From NCBI RefSeq assembly GCF_009380155.1, contig NZ_WHUV01000002.1, positions 496,001 to 560,000 on the forward strand: 64,000 bases of DNA. The letters run 5' to 3'. The position numbers and the translations under genes are program-made. The stretch comes from Pseudomonas piscis. GTDB taxonomy: Bacteria; Pseudomonadota; Gammaproteobacteria; Pseudomonadales; Pseudomonadaceae. This document shows, piece after piece, positions 1-8,331 of the stretch. Positions within the stretch are counted from its first letter, which is position 1; each line of letters opens with the position of its first letter. Below the pieces are notes generated by a model, which was not told where the DNA came from, ran no database searches, and saw nothing but the letters and a program-made list of their open reading frames with translations.

Positions 1-336
1 CCGAACGGTTTCCATCGCAGTTTCCACGGCCAGGTGCAACAGCGTCAGCCGGAACTATTGGTGACATCCAGCCAGCACCAGTTGCAACTGACCTTGAGCA
101 ACCCGGGTGGGCAGGCGGCGACGGTCAGCATCGATCGTTGCCCTTACACCCAGCAGGGCCCCTGGACGTTGTCGATCCCGGCGGGGGGCGAGGTACGCCA
201 GGTGTTTCCCTGCGAGTCCAGCGGTGGTTGGTACGACCTGACCTTGCACAGTGACGGCGGCTGGTTGCGCAGGGTTGCCGGGCGCCTGGAAACCGGCGAG
301 CACAGCATCAGCGATCCACTGATGGGACGGCCATGA
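1..336 (+). CDS. Phospholipase C, C-terminal fragment (5' truncated by window edge)
   Basis: The frame is open from base 1, so the gene begins upstream of the window and only about 111 C-terminal residues are visible. The end, with GRLETGEHSISDPLMG close to the stop, matches the beta-rich C-terminal domain (DUF756 type) of Pseudomonas phosphocholine-preferring phospholipases C (PlcH/PlcN). These are secreted enzymes that split phosphatidylcholine or sphingomyelin. The catalytic part is outside the window, so the haemolytic and non-haemolytic members cannot be told apart. The GTG at base 34 is internal, not the start. Family assignment is from the C-terminal motif only. Confidence 0.75.
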   Translation, partial: PNGFHRSFHGQVQQRQPELLVTSSQHQLQLTLSNPGGQAATVSIDRCPYTQQGPWTLSIPAGGEVRQVFPCESSGGWYDLTLHSDGGWLRRVAGRLETGEHSISDPLMGRP

Positions 337-505
337 GCGAGGTCCAGGGAAAAATAACCGGAATGGCTGGAAACAGCAGTTCGTGGAACACCGGAATGGT
401 TTGCACGAGATGCTTGTTAGAACAGCCAGGGCAACTAATGTCGCAACAGGGACAGTTGCCGGGAGGGTCAAGCATAAAGCTTGCTTAGTTGCGGGCTTAA
501 AACAG

Positions 506-529
506 CGGATCACCCGTTCGGGTGATCCG
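506..529 (-). terminator. Intrinsic terminator of the 88-residue gene
   Basis: A perfect 10-bp stem (506-515 with 520-529) and a 4-base loop lie 14 bases past the stop of the minus-strand gene at 543-809. A short T-rich run follows in the minus direction. It may also block read-through from the phospholipase side. Confidence 0.7.
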
Positions 530-542
530 TTAACAGCATCGC

Positions 543-809
543 TTACTTGGGCATGGCCCAGGATTGCAGTGCATATCCTTCCTGGCTCAATTCGGCACGC
601 GCCTGGTTGAGCAGGGTTTCCAGCTGGGCTGGATCGGAGTAGGCGCTGCAGGGGATCTGCGCATGGCCGATACGGGTGCTGGTACGGTCGATGACGGTCA
701 GGCTCAACTCGCCGTTACCGTCCTGTGGAGCCCAGGCCACGCATTGGAAAGGCTTGAATGCGCGGTCGGCGATCAAAAGTGCTTCGTTGATACGGAGCGG
801 GGCGTTCAT
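543..809 (-). CDS. Conserved hypothetical small protein (88 aa)
   Basis: An 88-residue acidic soluble protein with no signal peptide or membrane segment. It opens MNAPLRINEALLIADRAFKP and reads like a compact alpha/beta fold. I do not recognise a named domain. Its composition and codon use match the core genes around it, and it has its own terminator (506-529), which supports a real single-gene unit. The ATG is preceded by a purine-rich stretch (AGAGAAGA). It stands alone between the phospholipase gene and the activator gene; no function is suggested. Confidence 0.7.
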   Translation of the reverse strand: MNAPLRINEALLIADRAFKPFQCVAWAPQDGNGELSLTVIDRTSTRIGHAQIPCSAYSDPAQLETLLNQARAELSQEGYALQSWAMPK

Positions 810-1005
810 GGGGTCTTCTCTCTATGTGCCCAATCAAATGATGTGCCGTCGGTTGGGCTTACCGTTCGGCTGGTTATTTGTACTGATGCACCGAGGTAGG
901 GGACGGGTCACACTGAAAAACAAGTTTTTACATCTTTCGTGTGCAAGCCCCGGGGCAGAGCCCTTAGTTGCGGGGGTTTTAAAAAATAACTGCGACAATC
1001 GGTCG

Positions 1006-1028
1006 CTCAAGTGGCCATCTCAAGTGGC
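1006..1028 (+). repeat. Tandem CTCAAGTGGC repeats upstream of the sigma54 activator gene
   Basis: The 354-base gap 810-1163 has no gene. It holds two exact copies of CTCAAGTGGC (1006-1015 and 1019-1028, 13-base period), preceded by a small inverted repeat GCGAC/GTCGC (992-996, 1002-1006). They sit about 140 bases before the activator start and could be a regulator site. I saw no convincing -24/-12 or -35/-10 promoter in the gap. Confidence 0.35.
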
Positions 1029-1163
1029 ACTTTAGTTCCTTTGGCAATCAGCGCTATAAGCAATCGATACATCCGTGCGTCAAGTTCTTGCTAATGTTAC
1101 TGCCAGGTTTGCCAAACCACTGTTTCTAATAACTTTTCCTCACTGTGGCGGCAAGGAACAGTC

Positions 1164-2489
1164 ATGCTCGAAGCTCCTGTGCAGCGTCGCTTGCTGGTGG
1201 TCGACCCCTGTGATGATTGCCACCGTTTGTTGCCTGGGTTGCGCACCATCGGCTGGGATGTCGACAGCTGTGACCTGGAGTCAGCCCGTGAGCGCTCCTG
1301 CGATGTCGGCCTGCTGCGCCTGCAGCCTTTCCATCTGGAGCGTCCGGAAGCGGTCAAGGACCTGATCAGTCGCAGTGGCACCGAGTGGATTGCGGTGCTG
1401 AGCCAAGAGGTCCTGCGCCTGCAAAAGGTCGGGGACTTCGTCTGCGAATGGTTCTTCGATTTCCACACCCTGCCGTTCGATGTGTCCCGGGTCCAGGTGA
1501 CCCTGGGGCGGGCGTTCGGCATGGCCCGCTTGCGCGGCCAGGGCTCGGTCCACGTGGATCAGCCCGAACACGAGCTGTTGGGTGACAGCCGCACGATTCG
1601 CGATCTGCGCAAACTGCTCGGCAAGCTGGCGCCCACTGAATCCCCGGTATTGATCCGCGGGGAGAGCGGTACCGGCAAGGAGTTGGTGGCCCGCACCCTG
1701 CATCGCCAGTCCCAGCGCCATGACAAGCCGTTCGTCGCCATCAACTGCGGGGCCATTCCCGAGCACCTGATCCAGTCCGAGCTGTTCGGTCATGAAAAGG
1801 GCGCCTTCACCGGAGCCCACCAGCGCAAGGTCGGGCGTATCGAGGCGGCCAATGGCGGCACGTTGTTTCTCGATGAAATCGGTGACCTGCCCTTGGAGCT
1901 ACAAGCCAACCTGCTGCGTTTTTTGCAGGAAAAACACATCGAACGGGTCGGTGGCAGCCAGCCGATTCCGGTGGATGTGCGAGTTTTGGCCGCTACCCAC
2001 GTGGACCTCGAGCAGGCCATTACCAGCGGGCGGTTTCGCGAGGACCTGTACTACCGGCTCAATGTACTGCAGGTGATCACCGCACCCTTGCGCGAGCGCC
2101 ACGGTGACTTGGGCATGCTGGCCAGCCACTTTGCGCATTTCTACAGTCAGGAAACCGGTCGCCGGCCCCGCAGCTTCAGCGAGGACGCCCTGGTGGCCAT
2201 GGGCAAGCATGACTGGCCGGGCAATGTCCGCGAGTTGGCCAACCGGGTACGGCGTGGCCTGGTACTGGCCGAAGGTCGGCAGATTCAGGCCAGCGACCTG
2301 GGGCTGCATGGCTTGCCGGACCAGGATGCGCCCATGGGCACTCTCGAAGACTACAAGCACCGTGCCGAACGCCAGGCTCTGTGCGATGTGCTGAACCGCC
2401 ACAGTGACAACCTCAGTGTCGCGGCCAGGGTGCTGGGGATCTCGCGCCCGACCTTCTACCGTTTGCTGCACAAGCACCAGATCCGCTAG
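1164..2489 (+). CDS. Sigma54-dependent activator with VpsR-like N-terminal domain
   Basis: A 441-residue enhancer-binding protein. Residues 1-125 form a receiver-like domain of the VpsR type that lacks the usual phospho-acceptor Asp, so it may answer a ligand or partner rather than a kinase. The AAA+ core has Walker A GESGTGKE (about 166-173), the sigma54-contacting GAFTGA loop (213-218), Walker B GGTLFLDEIGDL, and R-finger segments. The C-terminus is a Fis-type helix-turn-helix ending SRPTFYRLLHKHQIR. The ATG has an AAGGA site 7 bases upstream. It is convergent with fapF and shares the terminator between them. Given the sigma54-type promoter before fapA, a role in activating fap is likely, but this is inferred from position. 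Confidence 0.88.
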   Translation: MLEAPVQRRLLVVDPCDDCHRLLPGLRTIGWDVDSCDLESARERSCDVGLLRLQPFHLERPEAVKDLISRSGTEWIAVLSQEVLRLQKVGDFVCEWFFDFHTLPFDVSRVQVTLGRAFGMARLRGQGSVHVDQPEHELLGDSRTIRDLRKLLGKLAPTESPVLIRGESGTGKELVARTLHRQSQRHDKPFVAINCGAIPEHLIQSELFGHEKGAFTGAHQRKVGRIEAANGGTLFLDEIGDLPLELQANLLRFLQEKHIERVGGSQPIPVDVRVLAATHVDLEQAITSGRFREDLYYRLNVLQVITAPLRERHGDLGMLASHFAHFYSQETGRRPRSFSEDALVAMGKHDWPGNVRELANRVRRGLVLAEGRQIQASDLGLHGLPDQDAPMGTLEDYKHRAERQALCDVLNRHSDNLSVAARVLGISRPTFYRLLHKHQIR

Positions 2490-2500
2490 GGCGGAAAAAA

Positions 2501-2540
2501 CCAAGGCCCGCAGCGATTGGGGAATCGCTGCGGGCCTTGG
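2501..2540 (-). terminator. Strong terminator between fapF and the activator gene
   Basis: A perfect 18-bp stem (2501-2518 with 2523-2540) has a 4-base loop. A6 at 2495-2500 gives a U6 tail for transcripts on the minus strand, so it ends the fap operon. On the plus strand the tail is poor, but the stem may still help end the activator transcript. Confidence 0.9.
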
Positions 2541-2553
2541 TCCTTGGAGCGGC

Positions 2554-3849
2554 TTAGAAGTAGTAGGGGAATTTCAGGCTGAAAGTGAAGTCCGGTGCGT
2601 CCTGGGTCATGCCCAGCGATAGGTTGGGCACGATGGTCAGGTGTTCGGTGGCGGCGATGGTCATGCCGACGTTGAAGTATGCGGCGTTGGCGTCGCTGGA
2701 CTGCACCGATTGCCAGTCCTGGTTCTTGTACTTGATCTTGCTCTTGCGCTGGATCTGGTCGGAAACCGAGAAGGCCATACTCATCTTCTCGTTCAGGGCG
2801 AAGGCTACGCCGGCGCCGACCTGGAAACTGTCGCCCAGCTTGACCTTCCCTGGGGACTTCTCGGCAGGGTTGGGGCTGATGTCGCTGAACGAGTCTTCCA
2901 TGTTGTAGGTGTAGGACAGGCTGCCGAACAGCACCGCGGGGTCGAAGGTCTTGACCAGGGAAATCCCCGGGGTGATGGCCCAGACGCCGTTGCCGGTCGG
3001 CAGGCTTTCCGGTACAGACAGGTTGCTGTTGTCCTCTTTTTTAACAAACTTGATGCCGAAAGGGTCCTTGCCGGTAGGGGCCTTGACCCGCAGGCTGACC
3101 ACGGCATCGGGCAGGCTGTCGGACTCGTCGAGGAATTTATAGGCGACCCCGACGTTGACATCACCCAGGGTCGGATTGCGAGTGACCGTATCTTCCGAGA
3201 TGCTCTGCCCCGAGCCACCGTTGGCACCGGCAGACGAATAGGTGGATTCACGGTAGATCACCGGGGCGTTGATATCGAATTGCCAGCGATTATCCAGGTT
3301 GTAGCGGGCGGTCAGGTCCATGGTCCAGGTATCGGATTTGATCCGGTCCAGGTTGATGCTGCCCAGGAAGATCGAATCCAGGGCCAGGAAGCCATTGAGG
3401 GTTAACTGGCGGGTGTCGTAGCGGGCGTAGGTCAAGCCGGTCTCGAAGCTGAACTTGCCGCCGCCGAAGAAGCCGCTGGCCTCGTCGTAGAGGTTGGTCA
3501 CACTCTGGGCTGGAGTCGAATCATCCTTGAGCGACTGTCCATAACTGGCCCCACCAGCTGCACCTCCAGAGGCCGCTCCGGCCCCCGTGCCAGCGACCTG
3601 GGGGTTGCCCTTGAGGTCAGAAGGCGACTTGGCCAGGCGCTTGGGCGGCGGAGCAGCAGGCTGGTCCTCGACCTGCCGGACCCGCTGTTCGAGCACTGCC
3701 AGGGCTTTCTGCTGCACTTCATAGCGCTGCTTCAACTCCAGGAGCTCCCGTTTCAGGGTCTCTACGTCCGACTCAGGCGCTGCTTGCAGCGCCATCGGCA
3801 AGAGGGTACTCAAACAAACTGCCGCGCGCAGTGAAACCGATCGATACAT
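2554..3849 (-). CDS. fapF: FapF, outer-membrane amyloid secretion channel
   Basis: A 431-residue protein: signal peptide (about 1-23), a heptad-like helix at about 28-64 ([19 protein letters not shown] onward), a Gly/Ala/Ser-rich linker with a PPPKR segment, then a beta-barrel ending in the aromatic FPYYF typical of outer-membrane proteins. FapF is known as a trimeric barrel gated by its N-terminal coiled coil that exports Fap subunits. It is the last gene of the operon, 47 bases after fapE, and is followed at once by a strong terminator. Length and order agree with other Pseudomonas fap operons. Confidence 0.93.
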   Translation of the reverse strand: MYRSVSLRAAVCLSTLLPMALQAAPESDVETLKRELLELKQRYEVQQKALAVLEQRVRQVEDQPAAPPPKRLAKSPSDLKGNPQVAGTGAGAASGGAAGGASYGQSLKDDSTPAQSVTNLYDEASGFFGGGKFSFETGLTYARYDTRQLTLNGFLALDSIFLGSINLDRIKSDTWTMDLTARYNLDNRWQFDINAPVIYRESTYSSAGANGGSGQSISEDTVTRNPTLGDVNVGVAYKFLDESDSLPDAVVSLRVKAPTGKDPFGIKFVKKEDNSNLSVPESLPTGNGVWAITPGISLVKTFDPAVLFGSLSYTYNMEDSFSDISPNPAEKSPGKVKLGDSFQVGAGVAFALNEKMSMAFSVSDQIQRKSKIKYKNQDWQSVQSSDANAAYFNVGMTIAATEHLTIVPNLSLGMTQDAPDFTFSLKFPYYF

Positions 3850-3896
3850 GAAATAAACCGTCCCTTGTAAACCCCAATGGTCGAGAGCAGCGTAGT

Positions 3897-4637
3897 TCAG
3901 AATTTCAAATTGCGTAGTCCGTTCAGCGTGGTCAGATTGCAGTCCAGCGCGCCGGTGCTGGGACCGTTGTTTTGTAGGACAACATTGAGTTGCGTGAGGT
4001 TGTTCACCAGGTTGCTGTTGCCCAGCAGCCGGGTGTTCTGCAGGACGTTACCCTGGGCCACTTGCTGCAGGCTGCTGCCCTGGTTGGCGCCGGCCTGGAT
4101 GGCCATCTGGATACCACCACCGAGCGCCGTGACGGAAACACTACCAGCGGCGTTGCTGCTGGTAATGGTCTGGCCATTGAGCAGGGCCTGGCCAGGGTTG
4201 TTGACCTGGACCGGCGCCTGATTGGCCTCGCTGACGTTGATGCTGACATTGTTGTAGGCGCTGTTGCCGTCGCCTGCGGCGCGGACCACTTGCGTGACTC
4301 CCTGGCCCGTACCCAGCCCGGCGCCACCTATCACATTGCCGGTACCCTGGGCTGGCGTGGTGCCGTTGCCAGTCTGGTTGACGGTGGTGACGTAGAACTG
4401 TGGCTGGACGGTGGACTGCTGGACCTGCAGGGTGGTGCTGGCGCCGATCAGATCGCCACTGGCGTTGCGCCAGGTACTGCTCATGACGATGCCGAAGCTG
4501 ATTATGCGCCCGGGCATTACATAACGGCCGCGCAGTTGCGAGAGTTCCTGGTCCTGCACTTCGATGGGCTTGAAACCCGCATGGGCCGGAAGAGCTGCTG
4601 CCAGGCAGGCCGCGGCCAGCCAGTGTGAAGTCTTCAT
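3897..4637 (-). CDS. fapE: FapE, minor Fap fibril component / export partner
   Basis: A 246-residue exported protein. I chose the ATG at 4637 ([20 protein letters not shown], a good signal peptide) over the in-frame ATG 18 bases upstream, because GGGAG lies 7 bases before it. The mature part is rich in Asn, Gln, Gly, Thr and Val, with long low-complexity polar runs and a single Cys near the C-terminus (GALDC). In known fap operons FapE sits between the FapD protease and the FapF channel and is found in small amounts with fibrils. Position and composition both fit. Confidence 0.88.
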   Translation of the reverse strand: MKTSHWLAAACLAAALPAHAGFKPIEVQDQELSQLRGRYVMPGRIISFGIVMSSTWRNASGDLIGASTTLQVQQSTVQPQFYVTTVNQTGNGTTPAQGTGNVIGGAGLGTGQGVTQVVRAAGDGNSAYNNVSINVSEANQAPVQVNNPGQALLNGQTITSSNAAGSVSVTALGGGIQMAIQAGANQGSSLQQVAQGNVLQNTRLLGNSNLVNNLTQLNVVLQNNGPSTGALDCNLTTLNGLRNLKF

Positions 4638-4682
4638 CTGCTGCTCCCGGAGCATCCTGCCCCTTTCTAGTTGTCTGGGCTT

Positions 4683-5363
4683 CTAGAAGAAGTCGCTCTG
4701 GATGAAACCGAAATCCATCAACTCCGCATCTTTGACCGGATAGAAGGCATCGAGCTTGTTTTTCGCGGTCAACGGGGCAGGTGGGTCGAGCAAAGCGTTG
4801 GTCTTGTCATAACCGGGGCCGATGATGGCGAAGACGATGCCATTCCAGCCCTTCACGAAATCGTCACGGGTGTAGCGCTTGTGGCCCAGGACCGGGTCGC
4901 CGATGTACACCCAGTCTTTCTGGGCGCGCTGCAGCACCACGAAGTGCTTGTAGCCGCGGATCTCCATCAGCACGATCACCGGGATGCTCACGGAGTCGAG
5001 CTTGTCGGGCGGGATCCGGTAGCCGCGGGCGCGCATGCCGATGCTTTCGGCGTAGCGCTTCATATCGAGCATCGAGAAACCCTGGGTCTGGACCAGCTTC
5101 TGGTCCGAAGTCGTCAACATGCCCTTGATCACATGCTCTTCGTCGACATCCAACCAGTAGGCCTGGCGCAGAATGGTCGCGAGGGAGGCTGCGCCGCAGC
5201 TGAAATCGGTCTTCTGCTCGACAAGATCGGCGAACTTGCGTTCGCGCACGCTCTGCACTTTCTTGAACAGCAAACCGCCATCGGGGAGTCCGGCAAAGGC
5301 CATTTGTGCAGCATGTACCGGGCCACAAAGGCTCAGCGCCAGGATAAGGATTGCAGTACGCAT
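4683..5363 (-). CDS. fapD: FapD, periplasmic C39-like cysteine protease
   Basis: A 226-residue protein with a signal peptide (about 1-19, ending VHAA) and a C39 peptidase fold. The catalytic set is visible: Gln50 and Cys56 in EQKTDFSCGAAS, His140 in GYKHFVVL and Asp156 in IGDPVLGH. C39 peptidases cut leader or subunit peptides; FapD is thought to process Fap components during export. It follows fapC after a hairpin (5391-5412) and precedes fapE by 45 bases, the standard order. All catalytic residues are present, so it should be active. Confidence 0.92.
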   Translation of the reverse strand: MRTAILILALSLCGPVHAAQMAFAGLPDGGLLFKKVQSVRERKFADLVEQKTDFSCGAASLATILRQAYWLDVDEEHVIKGMLTTSDQKLVQTQGFSMLDMKRYAESIGMRARGYRIPPDKLDSVSIPVIVLMEIRGYKHFVVLQRAQKDWVYIGDPVLGHKRYTRDDFVKGWNGIVFAIIGPGYDKTNALLDPPAPLTAKNKLDAFYPVKDAELMDFGFIQSDFF

Positions 5364-5390
5364 GATCGTTACGCCTGTTGAGACTGTGGA

Positions 5391-5412
5391 AAAGCCCCGT
5401 TTCCGGGGCTTT
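5391..5412 (-). terminator. Hairpin between fapC and fapD, likely partial terminator
   Basis: A 9-bp GC-rich stem (AAAGCCCCG 5391-5399 with 5404-5412) and a TTTC loop. On the minus strand it is followed by a U4 run formed by its own base. It sits inside the operon, so it is likely a leaky terminator or a 3'-end stabiliser that keeps fapDEF below fapABC. That role is inferred. Confidence 0.65.
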
Positions 5413-5426
5413 CGTTACGATCGCGA

Positions 5427-6407
5427 CTACATGCAGGCTTTGCAGCCGGCGGCGATGGACAGCGAGTTGCTTTGTTGGTTGCCCACGCCGGCCGACACGT
5501 TGGCACCACCATTGCCCGAGAAGCCGTTCATCGAGCCAGTCATGCTGGCGTTGTTGACCACTGGGTTTTTCCAGCCGTCTTTGGTCAGCACTTGCTGGGT
5601 CCAGTAGCCGGCCAGTTCGACAGTGCCTTGTTCTTTGAAGGTGAATTTCTGATCGTCGTTGCCGTGGCCTTTGTTGCCATAGCCATGGCCATTGCCATGA
5701 TCGTCGTCGCCTTCGATCTTGCCGCTGCCGGTGCCTTTGTAGGTGCCGGAGGCTACGAAGCCGCCACTGAGGGTGTCTTTCTTGTAGGCCTGGACGCCTT
5801 TGTTTTCCACGACCAGGTTGGTCGAGGACTGGTTGGCCGAGGTGGCGGCGGTCGCTACGCGGCCTCCGGATACGGCGATCGCCAGGTTGTTTTTCTGTTG
5901 GTTGAAGTCGCCGGCGGTGACGTTCATGCCCAGGTTGCCGGAGCCGTTGTTGCCCGAGTTGTTGAGCACGGCATTGTTTTGGGTGGAAGAGTTTTTCACA
6001 TAGTTGTTGTTGTTCAGCTGGGTGGCGCTGGAGACAGCCACTGCGCTACCGAAGATGAAGCGTTCATCGGCGGTGGCCAGGGCGGCGGCGTTGTCTTGTT
6101 GGTTGCCATCGCCGGCGGCGACGTTGGCGCCCATGTTGCCGTTGGAGCCGTTAAGCGAACCTTCGATCTTGGCGTTGTTGTTGGTGCCCTGGTTTTTCAC
6201 CACGTTGGTATTGCTGTCTTGCACATCGATGACTGCGGCACCGGCCCCGGCGGTGATTTGCAGCAGAGTGTTGAGATCCGGACCTTGGTTGTGGTGGCCA
6301 TTGTCATGACCATGGTGACCGTTGTTGTTCCCACCTGCCTGGGCAGCCATTGCCATGACGGCGGCCAGTGCGAAAACCAGTGGTTTGAGAGCCATTGTTG
6401 GTTTCAT
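5427..6407 (-). CDS. fapC: FapC, major functional amyloid subunit
   Basis: A 326-residue precursor with a signal peptide ending AMAAQA. The mature protein has three Asn/Gln/Gly-rich amyloid repeats sharing the pattern NxGANVxAGxxNQQxNxxxxA (about residues 58-108, 125-180 and 275-320), split by two linkers. The N-terminal segment and the second linker are His/Gly/Asp-rich (GHHGHDNGHHN; DDDHGNGHGYGNKGHGNDD), which could bind metal. The C-terminus carries the CXXC motif (GCKACM) typical of FapC. A GGAGA site precedes the ATG. FapC builds the bulk of the fibril. Number and spacing of repeats fit the family. Confidence 0.93.
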   Translation of the reverse strand: MKPTMALKPLVFALAAVMAMAAQAGGNNNGHHGHDNGHHNQGPDLNTLLQITAGAGAAVIDVQDSNTNVVKNQGTNNNAKIEGSLNGSNGNMGANVAAGDGNQQDNAAALATADERFIFGSAVAVSSATQLNNNNYVKNSSTQNNAVLNNSGNNGSGNLGMNVTAGDFNQQKNNLAIAVSGGRVATAATSANQSSTNLVVENKGVQAYKKDTLSGGFVASGTYKGTGSGKIEGDDDHGNGHGYGNKGHGNDDQKFTFKEQGTVELAGYWTQQVLTKDGWKNPVVNNASMTGSMNGFSGNGGANVSAGVGNQQSNSLSIAAGCKACM

Positions 6408-6470
6408 GGTGTTTCTCCGGTGCTTATTAGTTGGTTAAGTGTTGGTACTTTCCAATCGCACTACGAAGGG

Positions 6471-7049
6471 TCAGTCTGCGACCCGGATGCTCAGGGTGTT
6501 AGCCATCTGGTTCCCCACCCCGGCACTCTGGTTCACCTGGACGACTCCCCGGCTGCCGGTGAAGGCCTGGTCGCTGGTAACGACCTGGCGGCTGCCTTGA
6601 TGGGTATCAGGTGCTCCTGAGTTCGGTAACAGCGCGACGTTCTGCTGCGAGAGCGCGCTGTCGTCCATGCCCTGCGGATTGGCGCTGATGCTGATCCGCA
6701 GGGCGTTGGCCATCTGGTTGTTGGCGCCGGACGACTGGTTCACGCCCAGTGCGCCGTTGCCGTTGCTGAAGGAGTTGCCGCCGATGGTGCTGCTGGCGTT
6801 GACCGAGCGGTCGGCGGGCGTGGTGATCTTCTGGTTCACGTTGGTGCTGGCACTGGCATTGGTGCCAATGGCGATGGCCCGCACGTTGGTCTGCTGTTGC
6901 TGGTCGCCGGCGGCCTGGTTGATGTTCAGGTTGCCTTTGTAGCCTGCGCCGGAGTTGCTGATGATGGCGGTGTCCTGGACTTGGCTGGCGTTGTCGGCCA
7001 TGGCCGAGGTGCAGCCCAGCAGGGCCAGCAGGATCAGTGAAAGCTTCAT
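6471..7049 (-). CDS. fapB: FapB, minor amyloid subunit (nucleator)
   Basis: A 192-residue exported protein with a short signal peptide (MKLSLILLALLGCTSAMA). The mature part contains three repeats of the Fap type with GNxNxNQxAGxxxQ-like cores (INQAAGDQQQQTN, VNQSSGANNQMAN, VNQSAGVGNQMAN) split by linkers. It resembles FapC but is shorter and lacks the CXXC end. FapB is thought to nucleate FapC fibrils. It starts one base after the fapA stop, so the two are translationally coupled, and lies 63 bases before fapC. Confidence 0.9.
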   Translation of the reverse strand: MKLSLILLALLGCTSAMADNASQVQDTAIISNSGAGYKGNLNINQAAGDQQQQTNVRAIAIGTNASASTNVNQKITTPADRSVNASSTIGGNSFSNGNGALGVNQSSGANNQMANALRISISANPQGMDDSALSQQNVALLPNSGAPDTHQGSRQVVTSDQAFTGSRGVVQVNQSAGVGNQMANTLSIRVAD

Positions 7050-7050
7050 C

Positions 7051-7494
7051 TCACCGGCCTCCTATGTTGTTCAGCGGCGCCATGGCAGAGCCCATGGAGC
7101 GGTTGATCGAATTGGAGATCGAAGCCCCGGAGCCTCCGCCATGGCCCGCGCCCATGCCAGGCAGGCCGTTGGGGTTGGTGACTATGTTCAGGCCCGACAC
7201 ACCGTTGCCACTGGGCATCACCGCACCGCGCACCAATGCGCCGCTGCTGATGCCGGCGAAATCGTTATCGCTGATTTCACCATTGGTCATGCCGGTGACG
7301 ACCCCTGAAGGGTTGGCATTGACGGTGGTGGGATTGTTGTCCAGGTTGCGTGCGCGGCCGATTGGCGTTGCGTACATCTGCCGCTCGAGGATGATTTCGC
7401 CATTGCCTGCCGCCATGGCGGGAAGGTTGGGCACCGCGCTGATGGCGCAACCGATCAGCAACAGGCGGGTGAAACTTTTATGCAGAGTCCCCAC
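7051..7494 (-). CDS. fapA: FapA, Fap accessory/chaperone-like protein
   Basis: A 147-residue exported protein, first gene of the fap operon. The GTG at 7494 is chosen because GAAGGAA lies just upstream and the frame then gives a proper signal peptide (LLLIGCAISAVPNLPAMA). The mature part is Gly/Asn-rich with an NGEI pattern repeated. Published work on fap operons shows that FapA affects fibril composition without being a main fibril component. Start codon and spacing to the sigma54-type promoter (about 43 bases from the predicted transcript start) are consistent. Confidence 0.88.
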   Translation of the reverse strand: MGTLHKSFTRLLLIGCAISAVPNLPAMAAGNGEIILERQMYATPIGRARNLDNNPTTVNANPSGVVTGMTNGEISDNDFAGISSGALVRGAVMPSGNGVSGLNIVTNPNGLPGMGAGHGGGSGASISNSINRSMGSAMAPLNNIGGR

Positions 7495-7545
7495 GGCGGC
7501 ATTCCTTCTTCTCAGTGCTGGCCCTAGTCAGCGTTGAGAGGGATA

Positions 7546-7562
7546 GAGCAGGAGCCGTGCCG
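7546..7562 (-). promoter_or_regulatory. Sigma54 (-24/-12) promoter of the fap operon
   Basis: On the minus strand the sequence CGGCACGGCTCCTGCTC places GG (7561-7560) and GC (7549-7548) with the exact 10-base spacing of RpoN promoters (consensus TGGCAC-N5-TTGC). The predicted start of transcription is near 7537, about 43 bases before the fapA GTG. The activator gene at 1164-2489 would supply the needed enhancer-binding protein. Confidence 0.75.
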
Positions 7563-7598
7563 CTTTTTATTTGTTTCGCATAATCAACAACTTGGAGA

Positions 7599-7665
7599 AT
7601 TGGCCCAATGCTGGCGCGTGCAGCTGTTTCAAATCTGAGACAGGGTAGGGCCAAGGCCAATGGCC
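7599..7665 (-). promoter_or_regulatory. Candidate upstream activator sites for fap
   Basis: Two short dyads lie about 40 and 100 bases upstream of the -24 element: ATTGG-C-CCAAT (7599-7609) and GGCCA-A-TGGCC (7655-7665). Read on the minus strand both contain CATTGG followed by G/C, so they could be binding sites for one regulator. The rest of the 312-base gap 7495-7806 shows no gene. Confidence 0.4.
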
Positions 7666-7806
7666 ATAACCGGGCCAACGCTCTGGAATGCGGGTTGCCA
7701 AGGGGGTGTATCGCGGGCTTAACAGATTTGCCCGGAAGCGGCACCGCCCCCGGAAAATAGTGCTCCGCTCAATGCAGGAGTGTTTCAGAAATGGACACTG
7801 ACCAGC

Positions 7807-8331
7807 TCAGACCAGCAATTGTTGCCGGACCAGCTCGAAGGCCTGGTGGTGGCGCATCGACCAATCGCCGCCGATGATCCTGTAGGTTTGCTGGTGTTGC
7901 TCCAGCCAGTGCTGCGTGGCCTGGAAGAACGCCTGGCGCTCTTCTAGTTCCGGTTGGCAGCGCAGGCCGTCGGCGCTCCATGGAACCTGCTCTGGTGACA
8001 AGAGCAGGTGCAGGTCGTAGTGCCGGGCCAGCAGCTGTTCTTCGAGCCAGGGCGGGCAATCGTCGAACAGTGCTCGGCTCCAGAGGATGTTGCTCAACAG
8101 GTGGGTATCGAGGATCAGCAATTCGGGTTGTTGTGCCCGCGCCTGGTCCTCCCAGGCCAGTTGCCCACGGGCGATCCGGGGAATGTCCGCCAGGCAGGTA
8201 TCACGGCGCTCCTGCTCCATGAAATGGCGCACGTATTCCCCGACTAGCAGGCCGCCGAAATGGGCTTGCAGCTCGGCCGCCAGCCAACTCTTGCCGCTGG
8301 ATTCCGGGCCGGTCAGAACCAGCACCTTCAT
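7807..8331 (-). CDS. NadR-like AAA ATPase / nicotinamide riboside kinase
   Basis: A 174-residue P-loop protein beginning MKVLVLTGPESSGKSWLAAE (Walker A at about 8-15), with LLILDTHLLSNILWS as the Walker B-like strand and an acidic C-terminal helix. This pattern is that of the C-terminal kinase domain of NadR (AAA_28), which phosphorylates nicotinamide riboside to NMN. Its ATG overlaps the pnuC stop by four bases (ATGA), so the two are co-translated: uptake of the riboside, then trapping by phosphorylation. The adenylyltransferase and DNA-binding parts of full NadR are absent, as in many proteobacteria. Confidence 0.85.
   Translation of the reverse strand: MKVLVLTGPESSGKSWLAAELQAHFGGLLVGEYVRHFMEQERRDTCLADIPRIARGQLAWEDQARAQQPELLILDTHLLSNILWSRALFDDCPPWLEEQLLARHYDLHLLLSPEQVPWSADGLRCQPELEERQAFFQATQHWLEQHQQTYRIIGGDWSMRHHQAFELVRQQLLV

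Noticed and set aside
7478..7744. An 88-residue minus frame over the fapA upstream region
   Set aside because: It covers the sigma54 promoter and fapA start in another frame and has no motif.
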